NCBI RefSeq assembly: GCF_022829545.1
Contig: NZ_JAKSYM010000321.1
Coordinates: forward strand, 1-64,000
Source of the DNA: Methylobacterium sp. J-030
GTDB lineage: Bacteria > Pseudomonadota > Alphaproteobacteria > Rhizobiales > Beijerinckiaceae
DNA length: 64,000 nucleotides
Reading direction: 5' to 3'
The notes under the pieces are model-generated. The model was not told the origin of the DNA. It worked only from the letters and a program-made list of their open reading frames with translations, and made no database searches. The translations under genes were made by a program, and so were the position numbers. Shown here piece by piece: positions 17,456-27,647 of this stretch (its first letter is position 1; each line of letters begins with the position of its first letter).

Positions 17456-18544
17456 ATGGCGCAGCCCGGGACGGATCCCAACGCGGAGGCGCTGACGCGG
17501 GAGGGCCGCGCGCTCCTCGACGCCCTGCCCACGCCGAGCCTCCTCGTGGACGCGGAGGGTCGGATCCGCCACGCCAATCCCGCCCTCGAACGTCTGACGG
17601 GCCATCCGGCGGAGGCGCTCGTCCGGCGGGGGTTCGACCTGATCCATGCCCCGCATGCGGGCGCGCACGATCCCGCCCGTGACGGCGGGCAGGAATTTTC
17701 GGCACTGCGCGCCGACGGGACGAGCTTCTGGGCCTGCCTGACCACGGCGCCGCTGCCCGGCACGCCCTTCCGGATCGGCCAGATCCTCGACGTCACGGCG
17801 CGCCGCGAGGCGGAAGGCGCGCTCGCCTTGTCCCGGCAGCGCGAGTCGCTGGGGCTCCTGACCAACAGCGTCGCCCACGAGTTCAACAATTTCCTGCAGA
17901 TCCTGATCGGCTACATCGACGGCCTGAAGCGCCGGCTCGGCGACCGCCCGGAGCCGTTCATTCAGCGGGCGATCTCCCGCTCGGCCGATGCCACCGAGCG
18001 AGCCGCCATCCTGACGCGCCATTTGCTGGCCTATTCCCGCCGCATCGCCCCGGACGTGCGCGCGGTCGACCTCGACGCCATCGTGGCGGATCTCGGGGAG
18101 CGCATCGCGCCGGATCTGCCATCCGGCATCCGGCTGACGGTCACGCCGACCGCAGGCCTGCCGCGGGCGATCAGCAACCCGACCCAGATCGAGTTCGCCC
18201 TGCGCCACCTCGTTGCCAATGCCTGCGAGGCGATGCCGTCGGGCGGCACCCTGTCGCTCTCGACCTTCCGGGTCGATCCGGGCGACCGGACGATGCAGCA
18301 GCCGGGCGCGGGCAGCGTCGGAATCCTCGTGGCCGATACGGGGCAGGGCATGTCGCCCGAGATGCTGGCCAGGGCGCTCGCGCCGTTCCAGACCAGCCGC
18401 GAAGCCGGGCGCGGCGCGGGCCTCGCGATCGTCCACGGCCTGATGAAGCGCCAGAACGGCACCATCGCCCTCGACAGCCGGACCGGCGAGGGGACGGAGG
18501 TGCGGCTGTCGTTCCCGGCGGCACCCGACCGGACGCTTCACTGA
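17456..18544 (+). CDS. Soluble PAS-domain sensor histidine kinase
   Basis: A 362-residue kinase without membrane segments. PAS domain at about residues 15-120 (ALLDALPTPSLLVDAEGRIRHANPALERLTGHP). The phospho-acceptor helix is VAHEFNNFLQILIGYIDGL (His near residue 141). The ATPase part has HLVANACEAMPSGG (N box), ADTGQGMS (G1) and GRGAGLAIVHGLM (G2). The AHEFNN form groups it with NtrB/CckA-like kinases. There is no adjacent response regulator, so it is an orphan. It follows the S24 regulator by 97 bp; co-transcription is possible. Confidence 0.87.
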   Translation: MAQPGTDPNAEALTREGRALLDALPTPSLLVDAEGRIRHANPALERLTGHPAEALVRRGFDLIHAPHAGAHDPARDGGQEFSALRADGTSFWACLTTAPLPGTPFRIGQILDVTARREAEGALALSRQRESLGLLTNSVAHEFNNFLQILIGYIDGLKRRLGDRPEPFIQRAISRSADATERAAILTRHLLAYSRRIAPDVRAVDLDAIVADLGERIAPDLPSGIRLTVTPTAGLPRAISNPTQIEFALRHLVANACEAMPSGGTLSLSTFRVDPGDRTMQQPGAGSVGILVADTGQGMSPEMLARALAPFQTSREAGRGAGLAIVHGLMKRQNGTIALDSRTGEGTEVRLSFPAAPDRTLH

Positions 18545-18879
18545 GCCCGCGCGGCCCGCGGCTTCGCGCTTCTCGCGTCCGAGACGGTACGTGAGCCCCC
18601 CTCTCCGCCTTCAAAGCTTGGCCCGATCGCGTTGCAATCAGGCCTTGTTCTCGGTCTTCGTTAAGACGCGCCCTCTTGGCCGACCCGGCATCCATCGACG
18701 ATGGTCACGCTTCGGGCTGGAAAACGCGCGCCGTGCCCCCCTTCCGCAGGCGGGGTGCGGCCCGCACGGACCGTGTCGTCCATGCGGAAAACGGAGGCGG
18801 AGCCGCAGCTTCGATGAGGGGGGCTGCAGCAAATGTCGCGTCGTGTGTGAGGAGACGATCCGCCCCCCCCGGCGCAGCG
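18545..18879. other. Gap without recognised genes
   Basis: These 335 bp lie between two convergent genes. Some G-tracts and C-tracts occur (runs of 6-8 at 18815 and 18867), but I find no hairpin with T-run, no conserved repeat seen elsewhere in the window and no credible small gene. Confidence 0.3.
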
Positions 18880-19164
18880 CTATCGGATCCGATAGGGGCC
18901 GTCGCCCTCGACACGGTCGTAGACGCCGTGGCCGGTTCTGGCGCGGTAGGCGCGGCCGGCGATCTCGCCGGGGGTCGGCGGCGTGCCGGGCTGGGCGAAG
19001 CTCGTCTCGGGCCGATAGGCCGGACCCCAACCGATTTCCTCGTCGCCCGCGGGATCCTTGCCCGGAAAGCCGGTGACGTAGCCGGTGCTCTGCGCCAGCG
19101 CCGGCGTGGCGGCGAGGCCGAGCAGGGTCGCGAGGGTGACGCGTCGCATTGTTCTGGATCGCAT
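18880..19164 (-). CDS. Small secreted hypothetical protein
   Basis: A protein of about 94 residues with a clear N-terminal signal sequence (RRVTLATLLGLAATPALAQS). The mature part has GFPGKDPAGDEEIGWGPAYRPETSF, PGTPPTPGEIAGRAYRARTGHGVYD, and ends DGPYRIR. No family is recognised. It looks like a short periplasmic or surface protein. Start could be 19164 or 19149, both ATG and both giving a good signal peptide; the frame upstream to 19254 is not needed. Confidence 0.6.
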   Translation of the reverse strand: MRSRTMRRVTLATLLGLAATPALAQSTGYVTGFPGKDPAGDEEIGWGPAYRPETSFAQPGTPPTPGEIAGRAYRARTGHGVYDRVEGDGPYRIR

Positions 19165-19339
19165 CGCTCGTATGCTCCGTGGGTGATCCGCCGAACGGAT
19201 CGTCTGTGGCGTAAACGCGACTGAGCGGCGTGGGTTTGCAGGGCGCGCAGTCATGCCGCGGCCCTGGCGGCCCTGTCCCGGACGGGCTTCACCACACGGG
19301 CGGAAGAGCCCGCGGCATCAGCGCGGAGGCGCGGGCGTC

Positions 19340-19594
19340 ATGGAAGACTGGAAGGCAGGGTTCCGGGCCGAGTTGCGCGCCATCGAGATCGCGACCGGCG
19401 ATGCAGCGTCGGCGCAGTTGCCGGGCCTGCTCCGGCGCCTCCAGCGGCATCAGGCCGGGCTCGGCGGCAATCCGATGCTCGGCTTCTACCGACGCTGGCG
19501 CATCCGCAGCCTCGCCCGCGCCGTCGCGGATGCGCGCTGGCACGCGGAGCAGGGGCGGATGGCGCGCCTCGGCGGCCTCGATCCGCGGCGGTAG
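19340..19594 (+). CDS. Hypothetical small basic protein
   Basis: An 84-residue frame, helical and Arg-rich: MEDWKAGFRAELRAIEIATGD, then QLPGLLRRLQRHQAGLGGNPMLGFYRRWRIRSL, then a helix with HAEQGRMARLGG. No family is recognised and no signal peptide is present. GCGCGGAGGCGCG upstream of ATG 19340 can serve as ribosome site. The about 300 bp after it, up to 19890, hold no gene I can support. Its reality is uncertain because long open frames are common in this GC-rich DNA. Confidence 0.4.
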   Translation: MEDWKAGFRAELRAIEIATGDAASAQLPGLLRRLQRHQAGLGGNPMLGFYRRWRIRSLARAVADARWHAEQGRMARLGGLDPRR

Positions 19595-19890
19595 AAAGCG
19601 GCGGCCGACGCGAACGCCCGCCGAAGCGGATACCGGTTCGGTACGCGGAGGCCAGTCAGAGCAGAGGCTCGAAGCCGCGCACGATCGTCGCCACGCGCAC
19701 GGTACGCGACAGCATGCGATGGCGGATTGCTCGGGTGATCCCGTCCAAACCCCTCAGCCCGAGCAACCGTTATGCGGGCACAGCTGCGGCGATCCATGGC
19801 GTTTTTCGGGTGAGGGAGGTTGTTTGTTCAACCGACCCGAAGCTGTCCGTCACGTATCGCGTACCCTGTGCACCGCGATCGGGAACGGCT

Positions 19891-22245
19891 CTAGGCAGCG
19901 ACCGGAGCTACGCCGCGCCGGCTCGTCCGCGGCGCGGCGGGTACACGCTCGGTCGGAGAGCCCGGCCCAAACGGGTTCAGCGGGTCGGGTTGCGTGGCCG
20001 GAAGGCGCACGAGGACGATGGTGCCGACCGTTTCCTCGGAGCGGATGCGCAGCGACCCGCCGTGCAGTTCCACCATCGAGCGCGTGATGGCGAGCCCCAG
20101 CCCCGAGCCCTTGTGGCTGCGCGTCATCTGCGCCTCGACCTGCGTGAACGGCCGCCCGAGCCGGGCGATGTCCGCGCGCCGGATGCCGATGCCGTTGTCC
20201 ACAACGTACAGATGCGTGCTCGCACCCGCTCGCCGCACGCGCACGGCGACCTGCCCCCCGGGCGGCGTGAATTTCACGGCGTTCTGCACGAGATTGGCCA
20301 GGATCTGCTGCAGCGCGCTCGGATCCGCCAGTAGATCGAGGCCCGCCGGCACATCCGCGCTCACGGTGATCGCTTTCTCGTCGGCCGCCGCCGCGAAGGG
20401 CGCGATGGCCGACGCGACCGCCGCCTCGGCCGGCACCGCCCGCGGGCTCAGACGCACGCGGCGCGCCTCGAGCCGGGCCATGTCGAGGATATCGTCGATC
20501 ATCGACAGCAGGTGCGAGCCGCTCTCGCGGATGTCCCGGCAATATTCGGTGTAGCGGGGCGTGCCGAGCGGTCCGAGGACCGCGTTCTCCATCACGTCGG
20601 CGAAACCGATGATCGCGTTGAGCGGCGTGCGCAGCTCATGGCTCATATTGGCCAGGAATTCGGCCTTGGCCTGGTTCGCCGCCTCTGCGACGGCCTTCTG
20701 GTCGAGGTAGCGCTCGGCGAGGTCGGCAAGCTGCTGGGTCTGGAGTTCCAGCGTCCGGCGGGAGCGCTTGAGGTCCTTGACGGTCTCGATCAGCTCGCGC
20801 TCCGAGGCCAGGAGCCGTTCCTGATGCCGCTTCAGGCTGGTGATGTCGGTCCCGACCGACACGTAGCCGCCGTCCTTGGTGCGCCGCTCGCTGATCTGGA
20901 GCCAGCGGCCGTCCGCCAGCTCGGCCTCGAAGGTCCGGGCCGTCGCGCCGCCGGGGGCCAAGCCGACATCGGGCGATTCGCGCCGGATCTGCGGCAGCAC
21001 GCCCCGGCCCATGACCGCCGCGTAGCTCTGGCCGGCGCGGGCATCCTCGGGGCTGAGGGCGTGGAGATGGCGGAACTTCGAATTGCACAGGACCAGCCGG
21101 TTGCCTGTATCCCACAACACGAAGGCCTCCGAGATGGCCTCAACCGCATCGCGCAGCCGCATGTCGGCCGCCGCGTTGGTCTCCTCCAGGGCCCGCTGCT
21201 CGGTGATGTCGGTCGCGATGCCGACGAGGTGCTGGCTGCCGTCCACGGCATTCACCACCACCTCGGCCCGGGCGCGGAACCAGACATAGGCCCCGTCGGC
21301 GCCGCGCATGCGGAAGGCGTGGTCGATATGGGTCTGGTTGGCCGCGACCCCGCGGGCGAGACTGTAGAGATCGCCGTCGTCTGGATGAACCAGGCCGTTG
21401 ACGTCGCCGAACGAGAGATACTCGTGCTGCCGCCGGTATCCGAGCAGGCCGTACATCGAGTCGGACCAGTAGATCCGCCCCCGGGCGACATCCCAATCCC
21501 ACAGACCGCAGGCGCCGCGGCCCAGGGCCGTCTCCAGACGCCCGCGGATGGTCTCGCGTGCACGGTCGGCGCGCGCCGCCTGCCGGGTCTGCAAGCCGTA
21601 GGCGAGCCCGACACCGACGATCACGATGACGGCGGCCGCGATCAGGACGATCTGGTCCCGGGTGCGGGCGCTCCAGCCGCGCAGCAGCGGCTCGATCGGC
21701 TGGAGCACGGCCACCTGTCCGACGCCGCCCGGCAGGCTGTGCATGGCGGCCAGCACGCTCTGGCCGCCGGGAAGGTCGAGGGTGATGGCGCCGGCGCGCT
21801 CGCCGAGGCCGGAGAGCGGTTCGCTCTCCCCGAGCACCTGGGACAGGGTGTTGAGCTCGGCCGGGAGCGGCGGATGGGCGGCGACGATGCGGGTATCGGG
21901 GCGGACCAGCAGCAGCCGCCGGCCCGAATGCCGGCCGCTCTCCGGCATCAGCGCCCGCAGATCGGCTCCGCCGATCGCAGCGGGACCGACAGCCCGCGCG
22001 GCCAGGCGGGCGAACCCCTCGATCTCCGTCTGGGCGACCGCCAGGATCTCGGCACGCTGGCCGCGGATATGGAGCGCGGCCAGCCCGACCAGGCAGGCCA
22101 GGAACACCGCCAACGCGCCCGGCACGGCATAGCGCAACCAGCGCTCGGCCTGGCCGAACCGGGTCTCCCGCGTGCGACCCGGCCAGGAAACGGCAACAGT
22201 CGAGTCCGCACGCGCGGAGAAGGAAGCGGAACCCGCCTCCGGCAT
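19891..22245 (-). CDS. Membrane PAS sensor histidine kinase, PleC/DivJ-like
   Basis: A 784-residue kinase. Membrane helix 1 is at about residues 40-60 ([18 protein letters not shown]), then a periplasmic sensor of about 130 residues, then helix 2 near 200-220 ([19 protein letters not shown]). Two or more PAS domains follow ([25 protein letters not shown] with a PAC-type end; then [19 protein letters not shown]) and a coiled coil. The catalytic core has [21 protein letters not shown] (phospho-His), [19 protein letters not shown] and [18 protein letters not shown]. The [28 protein letters not shown] stretch is typical of PleC/DivJ kinases that feed the DivK-CtrA pathway in alphaproteobacteria. 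There is no partner regulator beside it. Confidence 0.88.
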   Translation of the reverse strand: MPEAGSASFSARADSTVAVSWPGRTRETRFGQAERWLRYAVPGALAVFLACLVGLAALHIRGQRAEILAVAQTEIEGFARLAARAVGPAAIGGADLRALMPESGRHSGRRLLLVRPDTRIVAAHPPLPAELNTLSQVLGESEPLSGLGERAGAITLDLPGGQSVLAAMHSLPGGVGQVAVLQPIEPLLRGWSARTRDQIVLIAAAVIVIVGVGLAYGLQTRQAARADRARETIRGRLETALGRGACGLWDWDVARGRIYWSDSMYGLLGYRRQHEYLSFGDVNGLVHPDDGDLYSLARGVAANQTHIDHAFRMRGADGAYVWFRARAEVVVNAVDGSQHLVGIATDITEQRALEETNAAADMRLRDAVEAISEAFVLWDTGNRLVLCNSKFRHLHALSPEDARAGQSYAAVMGRGVLPQIRRESPDVGLAPGGATARTFEAELADGRWLQISERRTKDGGYVSVGTDITSLKRHQERLLASERELIETVKDLKRSRRTLELQTQQLADLAERYLDQKAVAEAANQAKAEFLANMSHELRTPLNAIIGFADVMENAVLGPLGTPRYTEYCRDIRESGSHLLSMIDDILDMARLEARRVRLSPRAVPAEAAVASAIAPFAAAADEKAITVSADVPAGLDLLADPSALQQILANLVQNAVKFTPPGGQVAVRVRRAGASTHLYVVDNGIGIRRADIARLGRPFTQVEAQMTRSHKGSGLGLAITRSMVELHGGSLRIRSEETVGTIVLVRLPATQPDPLNPFGPGSPTERVPAAPRTSRRGVAPVAA

Positions 22246-22422
22246 GGCCGAACCTCGCCCGTGGGAACAGTGACCCGATCGGAGCGCTCGGCCCCCCGAA
22301 TCTGTGTGAATACAATCACCCTGGGGGGCGGTTTGTCCACGGCTTTTTTACGATACGGGCTTGACGACCTATGCCTGTTGCAGCCGCGCCAGGGAATCGA
22401 TTTCTACCGTCAGTTCAGCTAC

Positions 22423-25044
22423 TTAGCCGCCTCCGAGGGTGCGGGCGAGGATGTCGGCCGTGTCCCGGGAGAGGCCCGGGATCGCCTTGATCCCGTTGAG
22501 CATTTCGGCGGCTTTGCGGGCGCGGGATTTTTCCAGTCGGCGCCAGGATCCGAAGGCCGTCAGCATGCGGGCGGCAACCTGCGGGTTCGTCGAGTCGAGG
22601 GCCGCGACGGTCTTGGCGACGCACGAAAAACCGGCTCCATCGGCCCGTGCGAATTGGGTTGGGTTGCCGAACGCGAAGCTTCCGATCAGGGCGCGCACCC
22701 GATTCGGGTTGGTGAGCGTGAAGGCGGGGTGCCCCTGGAGTCGTGTGATTCGCTCCAGCGTACCGGCTTCGGGGATCTGGGCCTGGATGGCGAACCACTT
22801 GTCGAGGACCAGGGGCTCGTCGGCGTAGCGCGCGGCGAACTCGGCCAAAGCCGTCTCCCGCGTCTCGCCGGGGATCAGCGCCAGGGTGGCCAGAGCGGCG
22901 AGGCGGTCGGTCATGTTGGTCGCGGTTGCCAGACGCTCGGCGGCCCGCGCCGCGCCGGCCGCAGGATCCCCCGCGGCAATCAGGTCGAGGGCGGCGTTGC
23001 GGAGCGACCGGCGCCCCGCCGAGGCGGCGTCGGGGCTGTAGGGCGCGCCCGCGACCGGCGCGAGGGCGGCGTCGATCCGGTCCAGGCGGGGCCGCAAGGC
23101 TTGGCCGAGATAGGCCCGCAGGTCGAAGCGTGCCCGGTGGATCGCGTCGGGATCGACGTCCGCCGGCAGGGCATCGGCGGCCTCGCCCTCGCTCGGTAGC
23201 GCCAGCACCAGGGCTGCGAAGGCCGGATCGGCGAGCGCCTCGCCGTCGAGGAAACGCCCAAGCGCCTCCGCGAAGGCGTCCCGGCGACCGGCATCGGGTT
23301 CGAGGATCAGCCGCAGGGCGACATCCTGCGCGGCCTGCCAGCGGTTGAACGGGTCGCTGTCCTGCGCCAGCAGGCGCATCCGCTGCGCGTCGGTGAGCGC
23401 GAGGTCGAGCCGCACGGGCGCCGAGAAGTCGCGCAGCACCGAGGGGACCGGCTCCTCGGTGACGGTCTCGAAGACGATCTCGGCCTCTGGCCGGTCGAGG
23501 ACGAACACGCCGTCCTGAACCTGCGCGCTGGTCGCGTCGGTCAACGGCCCCGAGGCGCCGACGAGGCCGAGGGCGACCGGGATCACCAGCGGTGGCCCCT
23601 CCCGCCCATCGGCGTCGGGCAGGCTCTGCGCGAGCCGCAGGATGTAGCGCGCTCCCTGCGGATCGTAGGCGCCGGAGACCGACAGGCGCGGCGTGCCGGA
23701 GCGCTCGTACCAGCGGGCGAAGGCCGTCAGGTCGCGCCCGGCGACCGCCGCGAAGGCGGCCAAGAAGTCCTCGACCGTGGCGGCGCGCCCGTCATTGTCG
23801 GCGAAGTAGCGGTCCATGCCGGCCCGGAACGCCGACGCGCCGATCAGCGTGCGCAGCATCCGGACGATCTCGGCGCCCTTGTCGTAGACTGTTGCCGTGT
23901 AGAAGTTGTTGATCTCCGCATAGGCCCGCGGCCGCACCGGGTGGCGCAGCGGCCCGGCATCCTCGGGGAACTGGCGCGCCCGCAGCGCGCGCACCTCCGC
24001 GATCCGGTGCACCGGCCGCGAGCGCATGTCGGCGGAGAATTCCTGGTCGCGGAAGACCGTCAGGCCCTCCTTCAGGCAGAGCTGGAACCAGTCCCGGCAG
24101 GTGACCCGGTTGCCCGACCAGTTGTGGAAGTACTCGTGGGCGATGATCGCCTCGATGGCGGCATAGTCCCCATCGGTCGCCGTCTCGGGGCTCGCCAGCA
24201 CATATTTGTCGTTGAAGATGTTGAGCCCCTTGTTCTCCATGGCGCCCATGTTGAAGTCCGACACGGCGACGACGTTGAAGACATCGAGGTCGTAGCCGCG
24301 GCCGAACGCCGTCTCGTCCCAGGCCATGGAGCGGATCACGGCGTCGAGGGCGTAATCCGCCCGGTTCTCCTTGCCGGGCTCGACATAGACCGCGCAGGTG
24401 ACGGCGCGCCCCTCCATCGTGGTGAACCGGGTCTCGACCGTCCCGAGCCGGCCCCCGACCAAGGCGAACAGGTAGGCGGGTTTCGGGTGCGGATCGTGCC
24501 AGGTTGCGAAGTGCCGTCCGGCGCCGACGGGGCCGGACTCGACGAGGTTGCCGTTGCCCAGCAGCACCGGCGCCTCGGTCCGGTCGGCCTCGATCCGCGT
24601 GGTGTAGACCGCCATGACGTCGGGCCGGTCGAGGAAATAGGTGATGCGGCGGAAGCCGTCGGCCTCGCACTGGGTGCAATAGACGCCGCTCGAGCGGTAG
24701 AGCCCCATCAGCTTGGTGTTGGCGGTCGGATCGATCTCGGTGACGAGCCGCAGGGTGAAGGGTTTTTGGGGCGGGGCGCGGAGGCTCAGGCCTGCCGGGG
24801 ACGCCGTATAGGCGTCGAGCGCGAGCGCCGTGCCGTCGAGGGCCAGCGAGACCAGCTGCAGGTCGTCACCGTCGAGATTCAGCGGAGCCCCGGGGACGCC
24901 GGCCGGGTTCGGGCGCAGCGCCAGGGTCGCGTCGATCCGGGTGGCGTGCGGATCGAGGCGGATGTCGAGATCGACGCGATCGATCAGGTAGTCGCTCGGC
25001 CGGTACTCCTCCAGGCGGATCAGCGGCGGCGTCTCGGTGCGCAT
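22423..25044 (-). CDS. pepN: Aminopeptidase N (M1 family metallopeptidase)
   Basis: An 873-residue cytoplasmic zinc aminopeptidase that removes N-terminal residues from peptides. The exopeptidase motif GAMEN is at residues 267-271 and the zinc site HEYFH at 303-307, with the third ligand Glu in KEGLTVFRDQEF. The C-terminal helical domains (about 540-873) are complete, ending ILARTLGGG. Length matches E. coli PepN (about 870). ATG at 25044 (MRTETPPLIRLEEYRPSDYLI) matches the usual start; an upstream in-frame ATG at 25131 is not conserved-looking. Confidence 0.96.
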   Translation of the reverse strand: MRTETPPLIRLEEYRPSDYLIDRVDLDIRLDPHATRIDATLALRPNPAGVPGAPLNLDGDDLQLVSLALDGTALALDAYTASPAGLSLRAPPQKPFTLRLVTEIDPTANTKLMGLYRSSGVYCTQCEADGFRRITYFLDRPDVMAVYTTRIEADRTEAPVLLGNGNLVESGPVGAGRHFATWHDPHPKPAYLFALVGGRLGTVETRFTTMEGRAVTCAVYVEPGKENRADYALDAVIRSMAWDETAFGRGYDLDVFNVVAVSDFNMGAMENKGLNIFNDKYVLASPETATDGDYAAIEAIIAHEYFHNWSGNRVTCRDWFQLCLKEGLTVFRDQEFSADMRSRPVHRIAEVRALRARQFPEDAGPLRHPVRPRAYAEINNFYTATVYDKGAEIVRMLRTLIGASAFRAGMDRYFADNDGRAATVEDFLAAFAAVAGRDLTAFARWYERSGTPRLSVSGAYDPQGARYILRLAQSLPDADGREGPPLVIPVALGLVGASGPLTDATSAQVQDGVFVLDRPEAEIVFETVTEEPVPSVLRDFSAPVRLDLALTDAQRMRLLAQDSDPFNRWQAAQDVALRLILEPDAGRRDAFAEALGRFLDGEALADPAFAALVLALPSEGEAADALPADVDPDAIHRARFDLRAYLGQALRPRLDRIDAALAPVAGAPYSPDAASAGRRSLRNAALDLIAAGDPAAGAARAAERLATATNMTDRLAALATLALIPGETRETALAEFAARYADEPLVLDKWFAIQAQIPEAGTLERITRLQGHPAFTLTNPNRVRALIGSFAFGNPTQFARADGAGFSCVAKTVAALDSTNPQVAARMLTAFGSWRRLEKSRARKAAEMLNGIKAIPGLSRDTADILARTLGGG

Positions 25045-25626
25045 GCGGCTCTCACTCCGGGTCCTTGATGCGATCCCTTCTGGTCGCTCGGAGCGTCCGG
25101 CGCAACGCGGGTGCTTCGATGGGAACGCCACGGAGCACGGCCTACCCGCCGTCCTGCACGCGCGCTCGCTCGCTCTGACCGCGGATGGCCGCCGCGGAGC
25201 CGGCCGCCACTGCCCGGGATCCGCTCAGGACTGGCTGCCTGCGCGCGATCAGTGACGGCCCGCGCGGGTGCGTTGCAGCCGGCCTGCCACTGGACCGCGA
25301 AGCGCCCTCCTTCGAACCAAAGCAGCCTCGCGCCCCGCGGTAAGGACAAGATGGCGCATGGGATCCGATCGGCGCCGATCCGGCCCCCACGTCAGTTCCA
25401 AGTTCTCCAAACCGCTTCTGATCAGGCCCCCTCCCTTTGGCTCGATGACGAGGCGCAGAGGCATCGCGGGCATGGTTTTGATTCATCGGATCATAGCGAC
25501 GCTTTATTAACAATCCGTCGAAGATCCCCCTCAGAAGAGTGCGGCGTTAAGAACCTGTCAGGACCTGAGGCTCATCTTGGCGCCACCACGAGAAAGTGGC
25601 TCGCATCTCAAAAAGGATGTCTCCTC
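25045..25626. other. Intergenic region upstream of flagellin
   Basis: These 582 bp separate divergent pepN and flagellin. The last 150 bp are AT-richer. TTGATT near 25479 and TTTATTAA near 25504 could belong to a promoter, but the spacing is poor and I see no sigma-54 or sigma-28 type sequence. The leader just before the flagellin ATG contains AAAAAGGATG as ribosome site. A long open frame through this gap looks like shadow sequence. Confidence 0.3.
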
Positions 25627-26820
25627 ATGTCTTCCGGTATCACGCTCACCGCTGCGACCCGTCAGAGCCTGCTGGCCCTGCAGAATACGGCGTCGCAGAC
25701 CTCGACGATCCAGAACCAGCTCGCCACTGGTAAAAAGGTTTCTTCGGCCCTCGATAACCCTGTCAGCTTCTTCACTGCGCAATCGCTCGATCAGCGCTCG
25801 GGTGATCTGTCGAACCTGCTCGACGGTATCTCGAACGGTGTGCAGGCGATTCAGGCCGCCAACCAGGGTATCACGTCCATCCAGAGCCTAGTCAATCAGG
25901 CTAAGTCGGTCGCCAACCAGGCGCTGTCGACCCAGATCACCACGACGGGTACTGCCACGACCCCCTATGCGGCCCCGACTGCGGCTGCGACCGTGAGCCT
26001 CTACGTGAACGGCGCAGCCACCAACGTGCCCCTTACGTCGGGTAGCACGATCGATCAGACAATCTCCGCTCTCAACACGGCAGTGGGCGCCGGGAGCTTC
26101 ACGAAGAGCACCGACGGCACGAAGATCGTGATCAACGCGTCGTCCGACGTCGAGTTCAAGACTTCCGCCGACCAGACCGCGCTTGGTTTCACGGCCGGCA
26201 CTGCGGCTTCTGGCCCTACCTACGGTGCGGTCACCACCGTCGGTCAGAGCGGCGACCTCAGCGTCTCGGGTGTAGCGACCCGCTCTACACTCGCAACACA
26301 GTACAACAGCTTGCTGACTCAGATCGATCAGCTGGCCGGGGACTCCAGCTTCAACGGCACCAACCTGATCGGTGGCAAAGGTTCCAACAACAATCTGACG
26401 ATCGCTTTCAATCCGAAGGGCAACTCGAATCTGGCGGTCGTCGCGACAGACGAGACGTCCAACGGCCTCGGTCTTTCGGCGATCACCAGCACGTCAGCGG
26501 GCACCACGACGGTTGGGCAGGGCAACTTCCTGCTCAATGCAGACATCAATACGACGTTGAACAAGCTGACCACGGCGGCCAGCCAACTGCGTACCGATGC
26601 CTCGACGTTCGGTTCGAGCCTCTCGGTCGTTCAGAACCGGCAGGACTTCAGCAAAAACCTGATCAATATCCTGGATACAGGTTCGTCAAACCTCACGAAT
26701 GCTGACATGAACGCAGCCGCCGCAAATTCGCAGGCTCTGTCGACGCGTCAGTCTCTGGGTATCTCGGCTTTGTCGCTGGCCAATACCGCCCAGCAGGGAG
26801 TTCTGCAGCTTCTCCGTTAA
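25627..26820 (+). CDS. Flagellin
   Basis: A 397-residue filament subunit exported by the flagellar type III machine. The N-terminal D0/D1 part has TAATRQSLLALQNTASQTS and NQLATGKKVSSALDNPVSFF, and the D1 helix SNLLDGISNGVQAIQAANQGI. The variable Thr/Ser/Gly-rich middle (about 100-260) has no Cys. The C-terminal helices resemble DINTTLNKLTTAASQLRTDAS and end with AQQGVLQLLR. Codon use is more T/A-rich than the neighbours, as expected for a highly expressed or surface-variable gene. It has its own terminator and no other flagellar gene is in the window; flaF or flbT are not adjacent. Confidence 0.95.
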   Translation: MSSGITLTAATRQSLLALQNTASQTSTIQNQLATGKKVSSALDNPVSFFTAQSLDQRSGDLSNLLDGISNGVQAIQAANQGITSIQSLVNQAKSVANQALSTQITTTGTATTPYAAPTAAATVSLYVNGAATNVPLTSGSTIDQTISALNTAVGAGSFTKSTDGTKIVINASSDVEFKTSADQTALGFTAGTAASGPTYGAVTTVGQSGDLSVSGVATRSTLATQYNSLLTQIDQLAGDSSFNGTNLIGGKGSNNNLTIAFNPKGNSNLAVVATDETSNGLGLSAITSTSAGTTTVGQGNFLLNADINTTLNKLTTAASQLRTDASTFGSSLSVVQNRQDFSKNLINILDTGSSNLTNADMNAAAANSQALSTRQSLGISALSLANTAQQGVLQLLR

Positions 26821-26844
26821 GCCGAAGCTGCTTAGAGAACCAGG

Positions 26845-26880
26845 CGGCCGGAGCTTGCTCCGGCCGTTTTTCGTTTGTTT
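26845..26880 (+). terminator. Rho-independent terminator of flagellin
   Basis: Perfect 10-bp arms CGGCCGGAGC and GCTCCGGCCG (26845-26854 and 26857-26866) are followed directly by TTTTT and a T-rich tail (TCGTTTGTTT). This is the clearest intrinsic terminator in the window. Confidence 0.92.
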
Positions 26881-27647
26881 CGTCGCAACGGGATTTTCGC
26901 AGATTCGAGATCGTTCAATCCCTGGATCGAAGATCAGGGTCCTTGAACATCGAAGCCGGGATTTGGTGGCGGAGAGCTATGCGGCTCCAGCCGGTGAGCG
27001 CGCAACCGACACCTGCTGCAAATGCTCCTGCATCCGGGTGCACCGCATGCGCGCTGATGAGAGCAAGTCCCCTCACGAGCGTCACTTCAGAGCGTTGAGA
27101 CATCCGCTCATGAGTGTGACGCGGGCACGCGGCAGGTACTTCGCGGAAATCCACGCCTCTACCAAGCTGCGGTGATCGCCGCAGCGCCTTCGCGCGGACG
27201 AACCTCGAGGCGTGAGACCGGTCGAGGTTCGGTATGACATTCAAGAACGAGCCATACGCTGCGGCCGTTCTGATGGGTTTCTGCCCGCGAAATCATGCAG
27301 ATCGGGGGGGCGTCGGGCCAAGCAGACTTGCGTTGGCGCCGAAGCGGGCACCGCAGGAGGAGGGGGGCGGGTCAGATCACCCCACGATTCCGACCACAGG
27401 TCACGGCCGTGTACCGATCGCGTTGCGATCACGCGCGGCTCCAAGCCCCTGTCGTGACGCGCTCTCCTGCGCCGAGCCGGCGTCCGTTCCGGCGGCGAGC
27501 GCTCTGACCTGCGGCCTTCTCACGGCTCGATTGAACGCTACCTACGGCGACGATCACGTCGCGGCCGACGGGCGTGCACCGCAAGCAAGGCCGTGCCAGT
27601 TTCTCGGCAGACCTGAAAAGACCACTGCTTACAACGGGATACGTCAT
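26881..27647. other. Long gene-free stretch between flagellin and gloA
   Basis: About 770 bp without a gene I can support. Short open frames exist on both strands but lack family features, ribosome sites or sensible composition. The only structure seen is the inverted repeat at 27199-27231. Codon-like bias is weaker here than in the flanking genes. It may be decayed coding DNA or hold an unrecognised RNA. Confidence 0.35.
27199..27231. repeat. Inverted repeat with 10-bp arms
   Basis: CGAACCTCGA (27199-27208) and TCGAGGTTCG (27222-27231) are perfect inverted arms around 13 nt. There is no T-run, so it is not a standard terminator. It could be an operator or an RNA hairpin. Confidence 0.5.

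Noticed and set aside
26855-27175. Small protein after flagellin
   Set aside because: The frame starts inside the terminator hairpin and has no family features or ribosome site.
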